Shown: positions 8,741 to 17,240, counted from the first letter of the stretch. The stretch: 64,000 bases of DNA from [Actinomadura] parvosata subsp. kistnae (GCF_900323885.1 NZ_OOHJ01000022.1:1736001-1800000), one strand, 5' to 3'. Notes: generated by a model not told the origin, from the letters alone. Numbers and translations: made by a program.

Positions 8741-9544
8741 TTACGTGTGGGCCCAGAACCGCCGCAGGTGAGGCACCAGCTCGGCGGCCCGCTCCTCGGG
8801 GAAGAACAGCCGCCCGCCCTCGATCTCCACGATCTCCCTGACGCCCGGGATCGTGTCGCGCAGCCAGCGCGCCCAGCTCACGTCGAAGAACGGGTCGCCC
8901 GTGCCCCACACCAGCAGCGTCGGCACGGTGAGCACGGTGAGCTGCGGCTCGATGGCGATCATGTCCTTGGCGTCGATGCCGGCCAGCAGCCGCTCGAACG
9001 CCTGCCCGCCGCCCGGCTTGCTCAGGATCGGCCTGATGTAGGCGTCCACCACCGCCTTCGGGTCGTCGATGCGCTCGTAGCCTTCGCCGAGAGCGGTCTG
9101 GGCCAGCAGCTCGGGGTGGTCGAGCAGGACCTGGGTGAGGGCGGCCAGCTCTCCCTTGGCGGCCAGCTCGACGGTGGGCTTGAACGCCTCGGGCGGGGTG
9201 TTGGTGTGCACGTCGCAGTTGGTCAGGGTGAGCGTGCGCAGGCGTTCGCGGTGCCGTACGGCGAAGATCTGGCACACCGCGCCGCCGGTGTCGTTGCCGA
9301 CGAGGTCGATCCCGGTGAGGCCGAGGTGCTCGCACAGCTCCTCGACGGCCTCGGCCAGCGCGGGCAGCGACAGGTCGTCGCGCGGGTCGCTGCCGCCGTG
9401 CAGCGGCAGGTCGATGGCGATGCAGCGGCGCTCGCCGCGCAGCTCGGCGATGACGTCGCGCCACAGGTGGGAGCCGGTGCCGACGCCGTGCACGAACAGG
9501 GCCGGCCGGCCCTGCCCCTCGTCCACGTAATTGATGCCGTCCAT
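8741..9544 (-). CDS. alpha/beta-hydrolase fold protein with an Asp nucleophile elbow
   Basis: 267 residues. Oxyanion HGVGTG at 19-24, and the nucleophile elbow GNDTGG with Asp85, as in haloalkane dehalogenase/epoxide hydrolase-type members rather than Ser esterases. The C-terminal block where the catalytic His is expected reads GGRLFFPEE (about 243-251), with no histidine. So it is either a divergent subfamily using another general base or a non-canonical enzyme. GAGGGG lies eight bases upstream of the ATG. Transcribed divergently from a TetR gene with two operators between them, so it is very probably that regulator's target. Substrate unknown. Confidence 0.85.
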   Translation of the reverse strand: MDGINYVDEGQGRPALFVHGVGTGSHLWRDVIAELRGERRCIAIDLPLHGGSDPRDDLSLPALAEAVEELCEHLGLTGIDLVGNDTGGAVCQIFAVRHRERLRTLTLTNCDVHTNTPPEAFKPTVELAAKGELAALTQVLLDHPELLAQTALGEGYERIDDPKAVVDAYIRPILSKPGGGQAFERLLAGIDAKDMIAIEPQLTVLTVPTLLVWGTGDPFFDVSWARWLRDTIPGVREIVEIEGGRLFFPEERAAELVPHLRRFWAHT

Positions 9545-9565
9545 GGGTAATCCCCTCGTTTACAA

Positions 9566-9578
9566 ACCGACTGTCGGT
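9566..9578. promoter_or_regulatory. TetR operator 1
   Basis: Perfect palindrome ACCGACTGTCGGT (ACCGA-n3-TCGGT) in the 78-bp divergent gap between the hydrolase and the TetR gene. It pairs with an identical-arm site at 9593-9605. Confidence 0.8.
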
Positions 9579-9592
9579 CTATGAAATTACCG

Positions 9593-9605
9593 ACCGATAG
9601 TCGGT
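9593..9605. promoter_or_regulatory. TetR operator 2
   Basis: Perfect palindrome ACCGATAGTCGGT with the same ACCGA-n3-TCGGT arms as operator 1, centres 27 bp apart. It lies 17 bp before the TetR start, so autoregulation is likely. Confidence 0.8.
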
Positions 9606-9622
9606 TTGTCTAGAGTGGGTCC

Positions 9623-10192
9623 ATGAACCTCAAGGCGGAGCGCGGCGCGGCCACCCGCGACAAGGTCCTGGCCATCGCCACGCGGCTGTTCGCCGAGCGC
9701 GGCTACGACGACACCTCGATCGAGACGGTGCTGCAGGAGTCAGGGCTGAGCAGAGGAGCGCTCTACCACCACTACGCGGGCAAGGAGGCCCTGTTCGAGG
9801 CCGTGCTCGAAGCCACGGAGGCGGCCGTGGGCGCGAAGATCGTGCAGGCGGTGCGCGGCGCCGAGAGCCCCGAGGCGGCCCTGCGCATCGGCATCCGCAC
9901 CTGGATCCGGCTCGCCGGCGACCCGGTCATCCAGCGCATCGTGCTCATCGACGCGCCCGCCGTGCTGGGCTGGGAGCGCTGGCGCGCCCTGGAGGAGCGC
10001 TACTCGTTCGGCATGCTGAAGGCCGCGCTCGACGCCACGAAGGCGGTGCCGGCCGCGTACGTGGACCTGCACGCGCACATGCTGCTGGCCGCGATCAACG
10101 AGAGCGCGCTGCTGGTGGCGCGGGGCGGCGACCACGCCACCGCGGAGGCCGCCGTCGAGGAGTTCCTGCGCCGCCTCCTCCGCACCGACTGA
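9623..10192 (+). CDS. TetR/AcrR family transcriptional regulator
   Basis: 189 residues. The N-terminal DNA-binding domain is typical: TRDKVLAIATRLFAERGYDDTSIETVLQESGLSRGALYHHYAGKEALF. The ligand domain follows (about 80-189). It probably represses the divergent hydrolase gene and itself through the two ACCGA-n3-TCGGT operators. The 3' end, including the stop codon, runs into a 28-bp tandem repeat array. Confidence 0.93.
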   Translation: MNLKAERGAATRDKVLAIATRLFAERGYDDTSIETVLQESGLSRGALYHHYAGKEALFEAVLEATEAAVGAKIVQAVRGAESPEAALRIGIRTWIRLAGDPVIQRIVLIDAPAVLGWERWRALEERYSFGMLKAALDATKAVPAAYVDLHAHMLLAAINESALLVARGGDHATAEAAVEEFLRRLLRTD

Positions 10193-10287
10193 AACAAGCC
10201 GGCTCCTCCGCGCTGACGGAAACAAGCCGGCTCCTCCGGACCGACGGAAACAAGCCGGCTCCTTCGCGCCGACGGAAACAAGACGGG
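10191..10287. repeat. 28-bp tandem repeat starting at the TetR stop codon
   Basis: Three complete near-identical 28-bp units (10191-10218, 10219-10246, 10247-10274; each opens GAAACAAGCCGGCTCC) and a partial fourth from 10275. The array starts inside the TGA of the TetR gene. The last codons of that gene (CTCCTCCGCACCGAC) resemble the second half of the unit, which suggests the array grew out of the gene end. Confidence 0.9.
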
Positions 10288-10334
10288 CCGCCGCCGACGT
10301 ACCACCTCCCCAGGTGCGTCGGCGACGGCCCGTC
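10282..10334. terminator. bidirectional hairpin between tetR and the sigma factor gene
   Basis: An 18-bp stem (left arm 10282-10299, right arm 10317-10334, one mismatch) encloses a loop that itself contains CACCT-cccc-AGGTG. It lies between two convergent genes, so it can end transcription from both sides. No U-tract is seen, as is common in actinobacteria. Confidence 0.75.
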
Positions 10335-10350
10335 CGTGAAGATCGGGACG

Positions 10351-11292
10351 TCAGGCGGCCGCGGTGGCCATCTTCCGCAGGCGGGCCAGCGCGTCACGCT
10401 CGATGCGGCGGGCCCGGTCGCGGCCGATGCCGTAGCGCTCCCCCACCTCGGTCAGCGTGTGCTCGCGCCCGTCCACCAGCCCGTAACGCCAGCGCAGCAT
10501 CTCGCTGGTGGCGCCTTCGAGCCCGGTGAGCCACTGGTCGAGCCGCTCCCGCTCCAGGATGTCGATCGCCTGCTGCTCGGGATCGGCCCACGTCTCGTCG
10601 GCGATCATGTCGCCGAGCTCGGTCTCGTCCTCGTCGCCCACCCCGAGCTGGAGCGAGACCGGGTCGGAGGCCCAGCGCCGCAGCTCGCGCACCCGCTCGA
10701 TCGGGAGGTCGAGGATCTCGGCGAGGTCGTCGTCGGTCGGCTCGGCGTCGAACTCGGCGAGCATGTCGCGCCGCACCCGCATCAGCCGGGTCATCTGCTC
10801 ACCGGCGTGCGTGGGCAGCCGCACCGGACGGGCCTGCTCGTGGATGGCCCGCCCCACCGACTGCCTGATCCACCACGTGGCGTAGGTGGAGAACTTGTAG
10901 CCCCGGCGGTAGTCGAACTTCTCCACCGCACGAACAAGGCCCAGGTTTCCTTCCTGGACCAGGTCGATGAGCGGCATCCCCCGCCCCGAATATTTCCTGG
11001 CCACCGCCACCACGAGGCGCAGGTTGGCCTGAATGAACTCCTCCTTGGCCCGCTGGCCCGAGATGGCCAGGCGCTCCAGCTCCTCGTCGGCCGCGTCCCC
11101 GATGCGCGGCTCCGAGCCCCCGCTGTCGAGCAGCTGCTCGGCGAAGAGACCCGCCTCGATCCGCTTGGCGAGCTCCACCTCTTCCTCCGCCGTGAGCAGC
11201 GGGACCCGGCCGATCTCGGCCAGGTATGTCCCCAGCAGATCGCGATCAGCGACGTGCTGCTCCTGCGTGCGACTCCCCGTAGGCCTTGCCAT
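10351..11292 (-). CDS. sigma-70 family RNA polymerase sigma factor (HrdB-like, group 2)
   Basis: 313 residues from ATG 11292, with GAGGTG eight bases upstream. Region 1.2 (DRDLLGTYLAEIGRVPLLTAEEEVELAKRIEAG), region 2 (DLVQEGNLGLVRAVEKFD and YKFSTYATWWIRQSV), region 3 and region 4 (HTLTEVGERYGIGRDRARRIE) are all present. It lacks the long N-terminal region 1.1 of the principal sigma factor, so it is a non-essential HrdB relative that should recognise similar promoters. An upstream extension to 11367 has no ribosome site. It sits next to hut genes in other actinomycetes too (recalled, not checked). Confidence 0.92.
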   Translation of the reverse strand: MARPTGSRTQEQHVADRDLLGTYLAEIGRVPLLTAEEEVELAKRIEAGLFAEQLLDSGGSEPRIGDAADEELERLAISGQRAKEEFIQANLRLVVAVARKYSGRGMPLIDLVQEGNLGLVRAVEKFDYRRGYKFSTYATWWIRQSVGRAIHEQARPVRLPTHAGEQMTRLMRVRRDMLAEFDAEPTDDDLAEILDLPIERVRELRRWASDPVSLQLGVGDEDETELGDMIADETWADPEQQAIDILERERLDQWLTGLEGATSEMLRWRYGLVDGREHTLTEVGERYGIGRDRARRIERDALARLRKMATAAA

Positions 11293-11398
11293 CCCCAGGC
11301 ACCTCGTTCCGCAGCTGCGTTCTATACCCGGCCAACGTCCGGCCAGAAGCAAAGATTCCCTCAACAACTACGCCTGCGGGATGGTTCTGGATGTCCTC

Positions 11399-12547
11399 CT
11401 AAAGGAGGAGACCGCCGTGAAACACCTGGTGAACGAGGGGAACGCCGGGCCGGTAGGCCAGGTGGACGTAGGAGGGGGCGTCGAGGACGACGAGGTCCGC
11501 GCGAGCTCCGCGCCGCAACCAGCCTACGTCCGTACGGCGCAGCGCGCGGGCCCCGCCGTACGTCGCCGCCCTGATCGCCTCCAGCGGCATCATCCGCATC
11601 TCGCGCACGGCCAGCGCCACGCAGAACGCCATGGACGAGGTGAACGAGGAGCCCGGGTTGCAGTCGGTGGCCAGCGCCACGGTCACGCCCGCGTCGATGA
11701 GCCGCCGCGCGTCCGGGTACGGCGAGCGGGTGGAGAACTCGGCGCCCGGCAGCAGCGTCGCCACCGTTCCCGACGAGGCGAGCGCGTCCACGTCGGCCGC
11801 GCTCAGGTGCGTGCAGTGGTCGGCGGAGGCGGCGCCCAGCTCGCACGCGATGCGCACGCCGGGGCCCTCACCGAGCTGGTTGGCGTGCACGCGCGCCCCC
11901 AGCCCGGCCTTCAGCCCGGCCGACAGGATCTCCCGCGTCTGGTCCCCGTCGAACGCGCCGCGCTCGCAGAACACGTCCACCCACTTCGCGTACGGGGCGC
12001 ACGCCTCCAGCATCTCCCCGGCCACGAGCCGCACGTAGGAGTCGGCGTCGATGTCGGCGGGCACGACGTGCGCCCCCAGGAAGGTGGTCTCGTCGGTGAG
12101 CGTGGTGGCGATCTCCAGCGAGCGCCGCTCGTGCTCGACGGTCAGGCCGTAGCCGCTCTTGATCTCCACGGTGGTGGTGCCCTGCGCGCGCATCTCGCGT
12201 ACCAGGGAGAAGGCGTGCGTGGCCAGCTCGGCCTCGCCGGCCGCGCGGGTGGCGGCGACCGTGGTCCTGATGCCGCCGCCGGTGTACGGCTCGCCGGACA
12301 TGCGGGCCTCGAACTCCGCCGTCCGGTCGCCGGCGAAGATCAGATGGGCGTGGCTGTCGACGAAGCCCGGGATGACGGCCCGGCCGCCGGCGTCCACGCG
12401 CTCGTCGGCGGCCGGAGCCTCGGCGGCGGGGCCCGTCCAGGCGACGAGGCCGTCCTCGATGACGAGCGCGGCGTCAGCGATCTCCTCCCGCTCGGGGTCG
12501 CCGGTGTAGAGCAGCCCGATCCGGTCGATCAGCGTGGTGGTGGTCAT
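11399..12547 (-). CDS. hutI: imidazolonepropionase HutI
   Basis: 382 residues; amidohydrolase superfamily enzyme that opens imidazolone-5-propionate to N-formimino-L-glutamate, step 3 of histidine breakdown. Metal ligands are visible in VDSHAHLIFAGDRTAEF, the substrate loop in YTGGGI, and later ligands in HANQLGEGPG and LATDCNPGSSFTSSM. The ATG at 12547 overlaps the hutF stop by four bases. A much longer in-frame extension upstream is antisense-free but overlaps hutF and is rejected. Last gene of the unit M20-hutF-hutI. Confidence 0.95.
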   Translation of the reverse strand: MTTTTLIDRIGLLYTGDPEREEIADAALVIEDGLVAWTGPAAEAPAADERVDAGGRAVIPGFVDSHAHLIFAGDRTAEFEARMSGEPYTGGGIRTTVAATRAAGEAELATHAFSLVREMRAQGTTTVEIKSGYGLTVEHERRSLEIATTLTDETTFLGAHVVPADIDADSYVRLVAGEMLEACAPYAKWVDVFCERGAFDGDQTREILSAGLKAGLGARVHANQLGEGPGVRIACELGAASADHCTHLSAADVDALASSGTVATLLPGAEFSTRSPYPDARRLIDAGVTVALATDCNPGSSFTSSMAFCVALAVREMRMMPLEAIRAATYGGARALRRTDVGWLRRGARADLVVLDAPSYVHLAYRPGVPLVHQVFHGGLLL

Positions 12548-13869
12548 CTCAGCTCCTCGATCGCCTTCTTCAGCAGGGCGGCGACGTCGCCCAGCACATG
12601 CCTGCCCTGCGCGACCACGCGCCGCCCGCCCGACACCACGGAGTGCACGTCGGCCGCCGAAGCCGCGTACACCACGGCCTCCAGCCCGGACGTGCCCGCC
12701 GTGCGGACGGAGTCGAGGCGTACCGACACCAGGTCCGCCCAGGCGCCGGGCACGAGCTGGCCCGCGCCCGGGAAGCCGAGCGAGGCGTGGCCCGTGCACG
12801 TGGCGGCGGCCAGCAGGTCGGCGGCCGACCAGTGGCCGCGCCTCCTGCTGGCCAGCCGCTCGTTCAGCTCCATGCCCCTGGCCTCCTCGAACAGGTCGAT
12901 CACCGCGTGGCTGTCGGAGCCCAGCGTGATCTGCGCGCCCCGGTCGGCGGCGGCCCTGGCCGGGCCGATGCCGTCGGCGAGGTCGCGCTCGGTGGTGGGG
13001 CACATGCACAGGTATGTGCCCGACTGCCCGAGCAGCTCGACGTCCACGTCGGTCAGGTGGGTAGCGTGCACGGCGGTCGAGCGCGGCCCCAGCGCCCCGC
13101 GCTCGTGCAGGAGCTGCACCGGCGTGGCCGCGTACATCTCCACGCACGCCGTGTTCTCCGCCCGCTGCTCGGACACGTGCATGTGCAGCGGCGCCGCGTG
13201 CCGGTGGGAGAACTCCGCCACGACCGGCATCTGGTCGGGCGGGACCGCGCGTACGGAATGGATGGCGGCGCCGATCTCCACGTCGGGCTGCCCCTCGTAG
13301 GCCGCCGCCAGCAGCTCGGCGCGGGCCGCCCACCGCTCGGAGTCGCCGTCGCTGAAGCGCAGCTGCACCTCCGACAGGGGCACGCCGATGCCGCCCGACA
13401 GGTAACAGGTGTCGAGCAGCGCGATGCGCAGCCCCGCGGCGCGGGCCGCGCGGATCAGCGCGTGCCCCATCGCGTTGGGGTCGTCACGGTACGGGCGCCC
13501 GCCCTGGTCGTGGTGCAGGTAGTGGAACTCGCCCACGCACGTGACGCCCGCCAGCGCCATCTCGGCGTACACGGCCGTGGCCAGCCGCTCGTAGGAGTGC
13601 GGGTCGAGGCGGCCAGCGACCTCGTACATGCGCTCGCGCCAGGTCCAGAAGTCGCCCTCGCCGCGCTGGGTGTGGCCGCGCAGCGCGCGGTGGAAGGCGT
13701 GGGAGTGGGCGTTGGCCAGGCCGGGGATCGTCAGCCCCGGCAGGCGCTCGGCCGAGCCCGGCGGGCCCTGCTCGACACGGGTGATCCTGGTGCCGTCGAT
13801 CTCGACGAGCACGTCGCCCGCGACCCCGTCGGGCAGCCAGGCCTGCTCGCACCAGTAGGTCAGCGACAC
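12544..13869 (-). CDS. hutF: formimidoylglutamate deiminase HutF
   Basis: 441 residues, amidohydrolase superfamily. It removes ammonia from N-formimino-L-glutamate to give N-formyl-L-glutamate. Zinc ligands: NAHSHAFHRALRG near residue 55, later HMHVSEQ, HATHLTD and LGSDSHAVIDLFEEAR. It overlaps the 3' end of the M20 gene by 10 bp and hutI by 4 bp, so the three form one operon. The presence of HutF means the five-step pathway is used, which needs an N-formylglutamate deformylase downstream. Confidence 0.93.
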   Translation of the reverse strand: MSLTYWCEQAWLPDGVAGDVLVEIDGTRITRVEQGPPGSAERLPGLTIPGLANAHSHAFHRALRGHTQRGEGDFWTWRERMYEVAGRLDPHSYERLATAVYAEMALAGVTCVGEFHYLHHDQGGRPYRDDPNAMGHALIRAARAAGLRIALLDTCYLSGGIGVPLSEVQLRFSDGDSERWAARAELLAAAYEGQPDVEIGAAIHSVRAVPPDQMPVVAEFSHRHAAPLHMHVSEQRAENTACVEMYAATPVQLLHERGALGPRSTAVHATHLTDVDVELLGQSGTYLCMCPTTERDLADGIGPARAAADRGAQITLGSDSHAVIDLFEEARGMELNERLASRRRGHWSAADLLAAATCTGHASLGFPGAGQLVPGAWADLVSVRLDSVRTAGTSGLEAVVYAASAADVHSVVSGGRRVVAQGRHVLGDVAALLKKAIEELR

Positions 13870-15325
13870 AGCTCCTCCAGCACGTCCGCGAGTGCCACGA
13901 CTCCCGCCTCGCAGTCTGCCCGTTCGGCGTGCTCATCGGGGGCGTGGGACACGCCGGTGGGGTTCCTGACGAACAACATCGCGCTCGGGACGCCTGCGGC
14001 GGCGAGGATCCCGGCGTCGTGCCCGGCGCCGGTCGGCAGGATCGGCGCGGGCGTGTCGCCCCCGGCCGCCCGGGCGACACGGTCCCTGAGCGCCGCCTCG
14101 AACGCGACGACCGGCGTCCACGACTCCTCCCGCACCACCACCCCACCGCTCCCCGCCGCCCGACCCCGCCCATCCGGATCACCGGCGCCCGCCCGTGCGG
14201 CGAGTGCCTGCGCGTCGCCCGCATCCGCCGCACGAGCGCGTGCCTGCGCATGGCCGCCAGCCGCCGCACCACCGGGTGCCGCCGCAATGTCCAGGCCCGC
14301 CGCCCGAGCGAGTGCCTGCGCAGGGCCTGCACCCCCCGCACGGGCGAGTGCCGCCGCGTCGGTCAGGCCCGCCGGACGGGCGTGTGCCGTCGCGTCGTCC
14401 GGGGTCGTCGGCGGGGTGAGGGCCGGCCAGGTGGCGCCGGCGGCTTCGGCGAGCTCGGCCACCAGGGCGCGCACGGCGTGCTCGTCGGGGCCGCGGGCGT
14501 CGAGCCAGGCCGAGGCCAGGCCGGGGATGGCGTTGGCGTTGCCGGGCGAGACGCGGACCTTGCCGACCGTGGCCACCACCCCGCGCCGCTCGGCCGCCTC
14601 CCGCGCCGCCAGCACCATGCGGGCCAGCGGCAGCATCGGGTCGTCGCGGTCGGCCAGCCTGGTGGTGCCCGCGTGGTCGGCCCGTCCACGGAAGTCGAAC
14701 CGCCACCGCCCGTGCGGCCAGATCGCGCTCGCCACCCCCACCGGCCGCCCTCGCCGGCCAGCCCGCGGCCCTGCTCCACGTGCAGCTCGACGAACGTGCC
14801 GACGCAGGCCAGCGTCTCGTCGTCGCGCCCCAGCGCGTCGGGCCGGCGCCCGGCCCGCTTCAGCACGTCGGCGAGGGTGTCGCCGTCGTCGTCGGTGAGC
14901 GCGAGCGCCCGCTCGGGCGCGAGCACGCCGGTGAGCAGCCGCGACCCCACGCACGGCACGCCGAACCTGGCGCCCTCCTCGTCGCTGAAGCAGGCCACGC
15001 CCACGGGGACGGCCGGCGTCACGCTCCGCGCGCGCAGCAGGTCGAGCGCGGCGAAGGCGGACACAACGCCGAGCGGGCCGTCGTACGCGCCGCCCTGCCG
15101 TACGGAGTCGAGGTGGCTGCCGGTGACGACGCCGGGGCGCTGCGGCGACGGGGTGCCCCACCAGGCCCAGAGGTTGCCGTTGCGGTCCTCGCGCAGGTCG
15201 AGCCCGCGCCGCCGGGCCTCGCCCGCGAACCATTCGCGTAGTTCCAGGTCTGCTCGCGACCATGCGTCCCGTACGTAGCCGCCGGTTTCCGGATCTCGTC
15301 CCACGTGCGCGAGTTGCTCAAGCAT
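13860..15325 (-). pseudogene. M20-family amidohydrolase (allantoate amidohydrolase/N-carbamoylase-like) with an apparent 1-base frameshift
   Basis: The N-terminal half starts at ATG 15325 (MLEQLAHVG) and reads through GSHLDSVRQGGAYDGPLG and SDEEGARFGVP to FVELHVEQGRGLAGEGG. The family continuation (PVGVASAIWPHGRWRFDF, DHAGTTRLADRDDP, GAGHDAGILAAAGVPSAMLF) is in the next frame. One base, probably a C, is missing near 14744-14750. With it restored the product is about 488 residues, longer than usual because of an Ala/Gly-rich insert at about 14140-14400. It is first in the operon with hutF and hutI. In that context it may act as the missing N-formylglutamate deformylase; this is inference. Confidence 0.8.
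14200..14360. repeat. imperfect repeats inside the M20 gene
   Basis: Several imperfect copies of a 25-30-bp unit sharing GAGTGCCTGCGC or GCGTGCCTGCGC and a GCCCGCCGCACGAG-like flank. They encode an Ala/Gly/Arg-rich stretch that separates the family blocks TWPALTPPT and REESWTP. Confidence 0.6.
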
Positions 15326-15337
15326 GCAGCCAACTCT

Positions 15338-15357
15338 AGTGAATGGATCCATTCACT
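15338..15357. promoter_or_regulatory. hut operator in front of the M20-hutF-hutI unit
   Basis: Perfect 20-bp palindrome AGTGAATGGATCCATTCACT, 12 bp before the M20 start at 15325. Its core GTGAATG-n4-CATTCAC recurs upstream of hutU at 20526-20543. The shared motif at both hut promoters marks a common regulator, most simply the RpiR protein at 17970-18815. Confidence 0.8.
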
Positions 15358-15358
15358 T

Positions 15359-16045
15359 TTAGTTGACCGGCCCTCCTCTGGGGCGCAGGGTCAGCTCGGT
15401 GAGGTGCGCGTCGGGCCCGGCCATGACGGCGGCCAGCACCGCCCTGGCCACGGTTTCCGGTTCGAGGTATTTCTCGGGCTCGAACGCGCCTCCCTCGAAG
15501 GCACGTACGCCGCGCTGCATGTCGGTGGCGATCCGGCCGGGGTAGACGGTGGTGACGCGGAGCGCGGGCTCCTCCAGCCGCAGCGCGTCGGCGAACGCCT
15601 TGAGCGCGAACTTGCTGGCCGCGTACGACGCCCAGACTGGGTTGGCCCGCTGCCCCGCGCCCGAGTTGACGCACACGACGTGGCCACCGGCCCGCCGCAG
15701 CGCGGGCAGCAGCAGCCGGGTCAGCTCGGCGACCGCGATGACGTTGACCTCCATCGTGCGCCGCCACACGTCGGCGCCCTGGTCGGCGATGCGGCCCAGC
15801 ACGCTGATCCCGGCGCTGTGCACGAGGACGTCGAGCCGTTCGACGCCTTCGACGTCGGCCGCCGAGACCCGGGTCAGCTCCACCGGCCAGGGCCGGGAGC
15901 CGGGCAGCTCGGCGGCCAGCGCCGCGAGCGCGACCTCGTCCCGGCCGCCGAGCAGCACGTCGTGGGTGGGGGCCAGCGCCCTGGCGACGGCCGCGCCGAC
16001 ACCTCTGGAGGCGCCTGTGACCAGCGCCTTCGGTCGATCAGTCAT
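15359..16045 (-). CDS. short-chain dehydrogenase/reductase
   Basis: 228 residues. Rossmann motif TGASRGVGAA at the N-terminus; NAG motif replaced by HSAG; catalytic NSGAGQRANPVWASYAASKFALK with Ser, Tyr and Lys of the SDR triad. NADP preference is possible from the Arg after the glycine motif. The substrate is not recognisable. It ends just upstream of the hut operator, so it is in the same direction as the hut genes but probably outside their regulation. Confidence 0.88.
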   Translation of the reverse strand: MTDRPKALVTGASRGVGAAVARALAPTHDVLLGGRDEVALAALAAELPGSRPWPVELTRVSAADVEGVERLDVLVHSAGISVLGRIADQGADVWRRTMEVNVIAVAELTRLLLPALRRAGGHVVCVNSGAGQRANPVWASYAASKFALKAFADALRLEEPALRVTTVYPGRIATDMQRGVRAFEGGAFEPEKYLEPETVARAVLAAVMAGPDAHLTELTLRPRGGPVN

Positions 16046-16064
16046 AGGAGGAGCTTATTGATCG

Positions 16065-16128
16065 CGCCGCACCACCCGGAAAAACCCGCCGCACCGCCCA
16101 GAAAGCCCGCCGCACCACCCGAAAAAGC
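16065..16128. repeat. three-copy 21/22-bp tandem repeat in the SDR/ABC intergenic gap
   Basis: Three units opening CGCCGCACC and ending in an A-rich GAAAAA/GAAAG run (16065-16086, 16087-16107, 16108-16128). It lies in the divergent gap between the SDR gene and the ABC transporter ATPase, so it could influence either promoter. Confidence 0.8.
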
Positions 16129-16211
16129 AGGAGATATCGGCCGGGTCGCGTGGCAGGATGGCCCGGCTCGACCGGCTGCACCGAAGGCGACCCCCCAGCG
16201 ACCCAAGGAGC

Positions 16212-17168
16212 ATGATGATCATCGAGGCGCAGGGCCTGCGCAAGACGTTCACCACCAGGAGCAGGAAAGGCACCCAGACCGTCGAGGCCGTGCGCGGCGT
16301 GGACCTCGAGGTGAAGAAGGGTGAGATCTTCGGGGTGCTCGGGCCGAACGGCGCGGGCAAGACCACCACGATCAGGATGTTGTCCACGCTGATCGCCCCC
16401 GACGCGGGCACGGCCACCGTCGCGGGCCACGACTTGCTGAAGGAGCCCGCCGGCGTGCGGCGCAACCTCGGCTACGTCAGCCAGGCCGGCGGGGTGGAGG
16501 ACACGACCAGCGCGCGGGCGCAGATCATGATGGCGGCGAGGATCCACGCCGTCCCCGACCCGGGGCGGGCGACCGCCGAGGTGCTGGAGCGCTTCGACCT
16601 GACCGAGCTGGCCGACCGGCCCGGCCGTACGCTGTCGGGCGGGCAGAAGCGGCGCGTGGCCATCGCCATCGGGCTCGTGCACAACCCGCCGCTGCTCTTC
16701 CTCGACGAGCCCACCACCGGCCTCGACCCGCAGAACCGCGCCAACCTGTGGGAGCGCATCAGGCAGCTGCGCGAGGCGGGCACGAGCGTGCTGCTCAGCA
16801 CCCACTACCTCGACGAGGCCGACGCCTTGTGCGACCGGCTGATGATCGTGGACCACGGCCTGGTCGTGGCCGAGGGCACCCCGTCCGACCTCAAGCGCGA
16901 GGTCTCGGGCGACGTGATCACGCTCAGGGTGGACGAGCCGGAGCGCGCGGCCGAGACGGTCGAGCCGCTGGCCCGCGAGACCCGCGTGGACGACGACCTG
17001 CTGCGCGTCTACGTGGACGACGGCGAGCACACGCTGCCCGTCCTGCTGCGCGCGCTGGAGGAGCGGGGGCTCGGCCTCAGCTCCATCGCCCTCGACCGCT
17101 CCACACTGGACGATGTCTTCCTGGCCAAGACCGGCCGCACCCTTCGCGACGCGGGAGCCGACGCATGA
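16212..17168 (+). CDS. DrrA-type ABC transporter ATP-binding protein
   Basis: 318 residues. Walker A GPNGAGKTTT, signature LSGGQKRR, Walker B LLFLDEPTTGLD and H-loop STHYLDEAD are all present. The C-terminal extension (VDDGEHTLPVLLRALEERG, SSIALDRSTLDDVFL) is typical of the daunorubicin-resistance family, which pairs with a single ABC-2 permease to export drugs or lipids. AAGGAG precedes a double ATG at 16212/16215. The next cistrons are two 13-codon mini-ORFs and the permease. It sits between hut genes, but nothing ties it to histidine metabolism. Confidence 0.92.
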   Translation: MMIIEAQGLRKTFTTRSRKGTQTVEAVRGVDLEVKKGEIFGVLGPNGAGKTTTIRMLSTLIAPDAGTATVAGHDLLKEPAGVRRNLGYVSQAGGVEDTTSARAQIMMAARIHAVPDPGRATAEVLERFDLTELADRPGRTLSGGQKRRVAIAIGLVHNPPLLFLDEPTTGLDPQNRANLWERIRQLREAGTSVLLSTHYLDEADALCDRLMIVDHGLVVAEGTPSDLKREVSGDVITLRVDEPERAAETVEPLARETRVDDDLLRVYVDDGEHTLPVLLRALEERGLGLSSIALDRSTLDDVFLAKTGRTLRDAGADA

Positions 17169-17240
17169 CCCGCCACGCCCTTCGCACTACCGGAGGCGAC
17201 GCATGACCCGCCACACCCTTCGCACTACCGGAGGCGACGC
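17165..17240 (+). repeat. 38-bp tandem duplication forming two coupled 13-codon mini-cistrons
   Basis: Two 38-bp units (17165-17202 and 17203-17240) each encode a 13-residue peptide, MTRHALRTTGGDA and MTRHTLRTTGGDA. Each has its own GGAGG and each ends in an ATGA that overlaps the next start. The first ATG overlaps the ATPase stop; the second stop overlaps the permease ATG at 17241. The permease begins MIRHTLLFTG, so the units are copies of its initiation region. The ATPase end itself resembles the pre-ATG half of the unit. Confidence 0.9.

Noticed and set aside
10191..10287. Repeat array as a possible CRISPR.
   Set aside because: Units follow each other without spacers and there are no cas genes; it is a tandem repeat. 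The same holds for 39782-39900.
12548..13333. Upstream extension of the hutI frame into hutF.
   Set aside because: This part reads the hutF coding sequence in another frame; hutI has a natural ATG coupled to the hutF stop.
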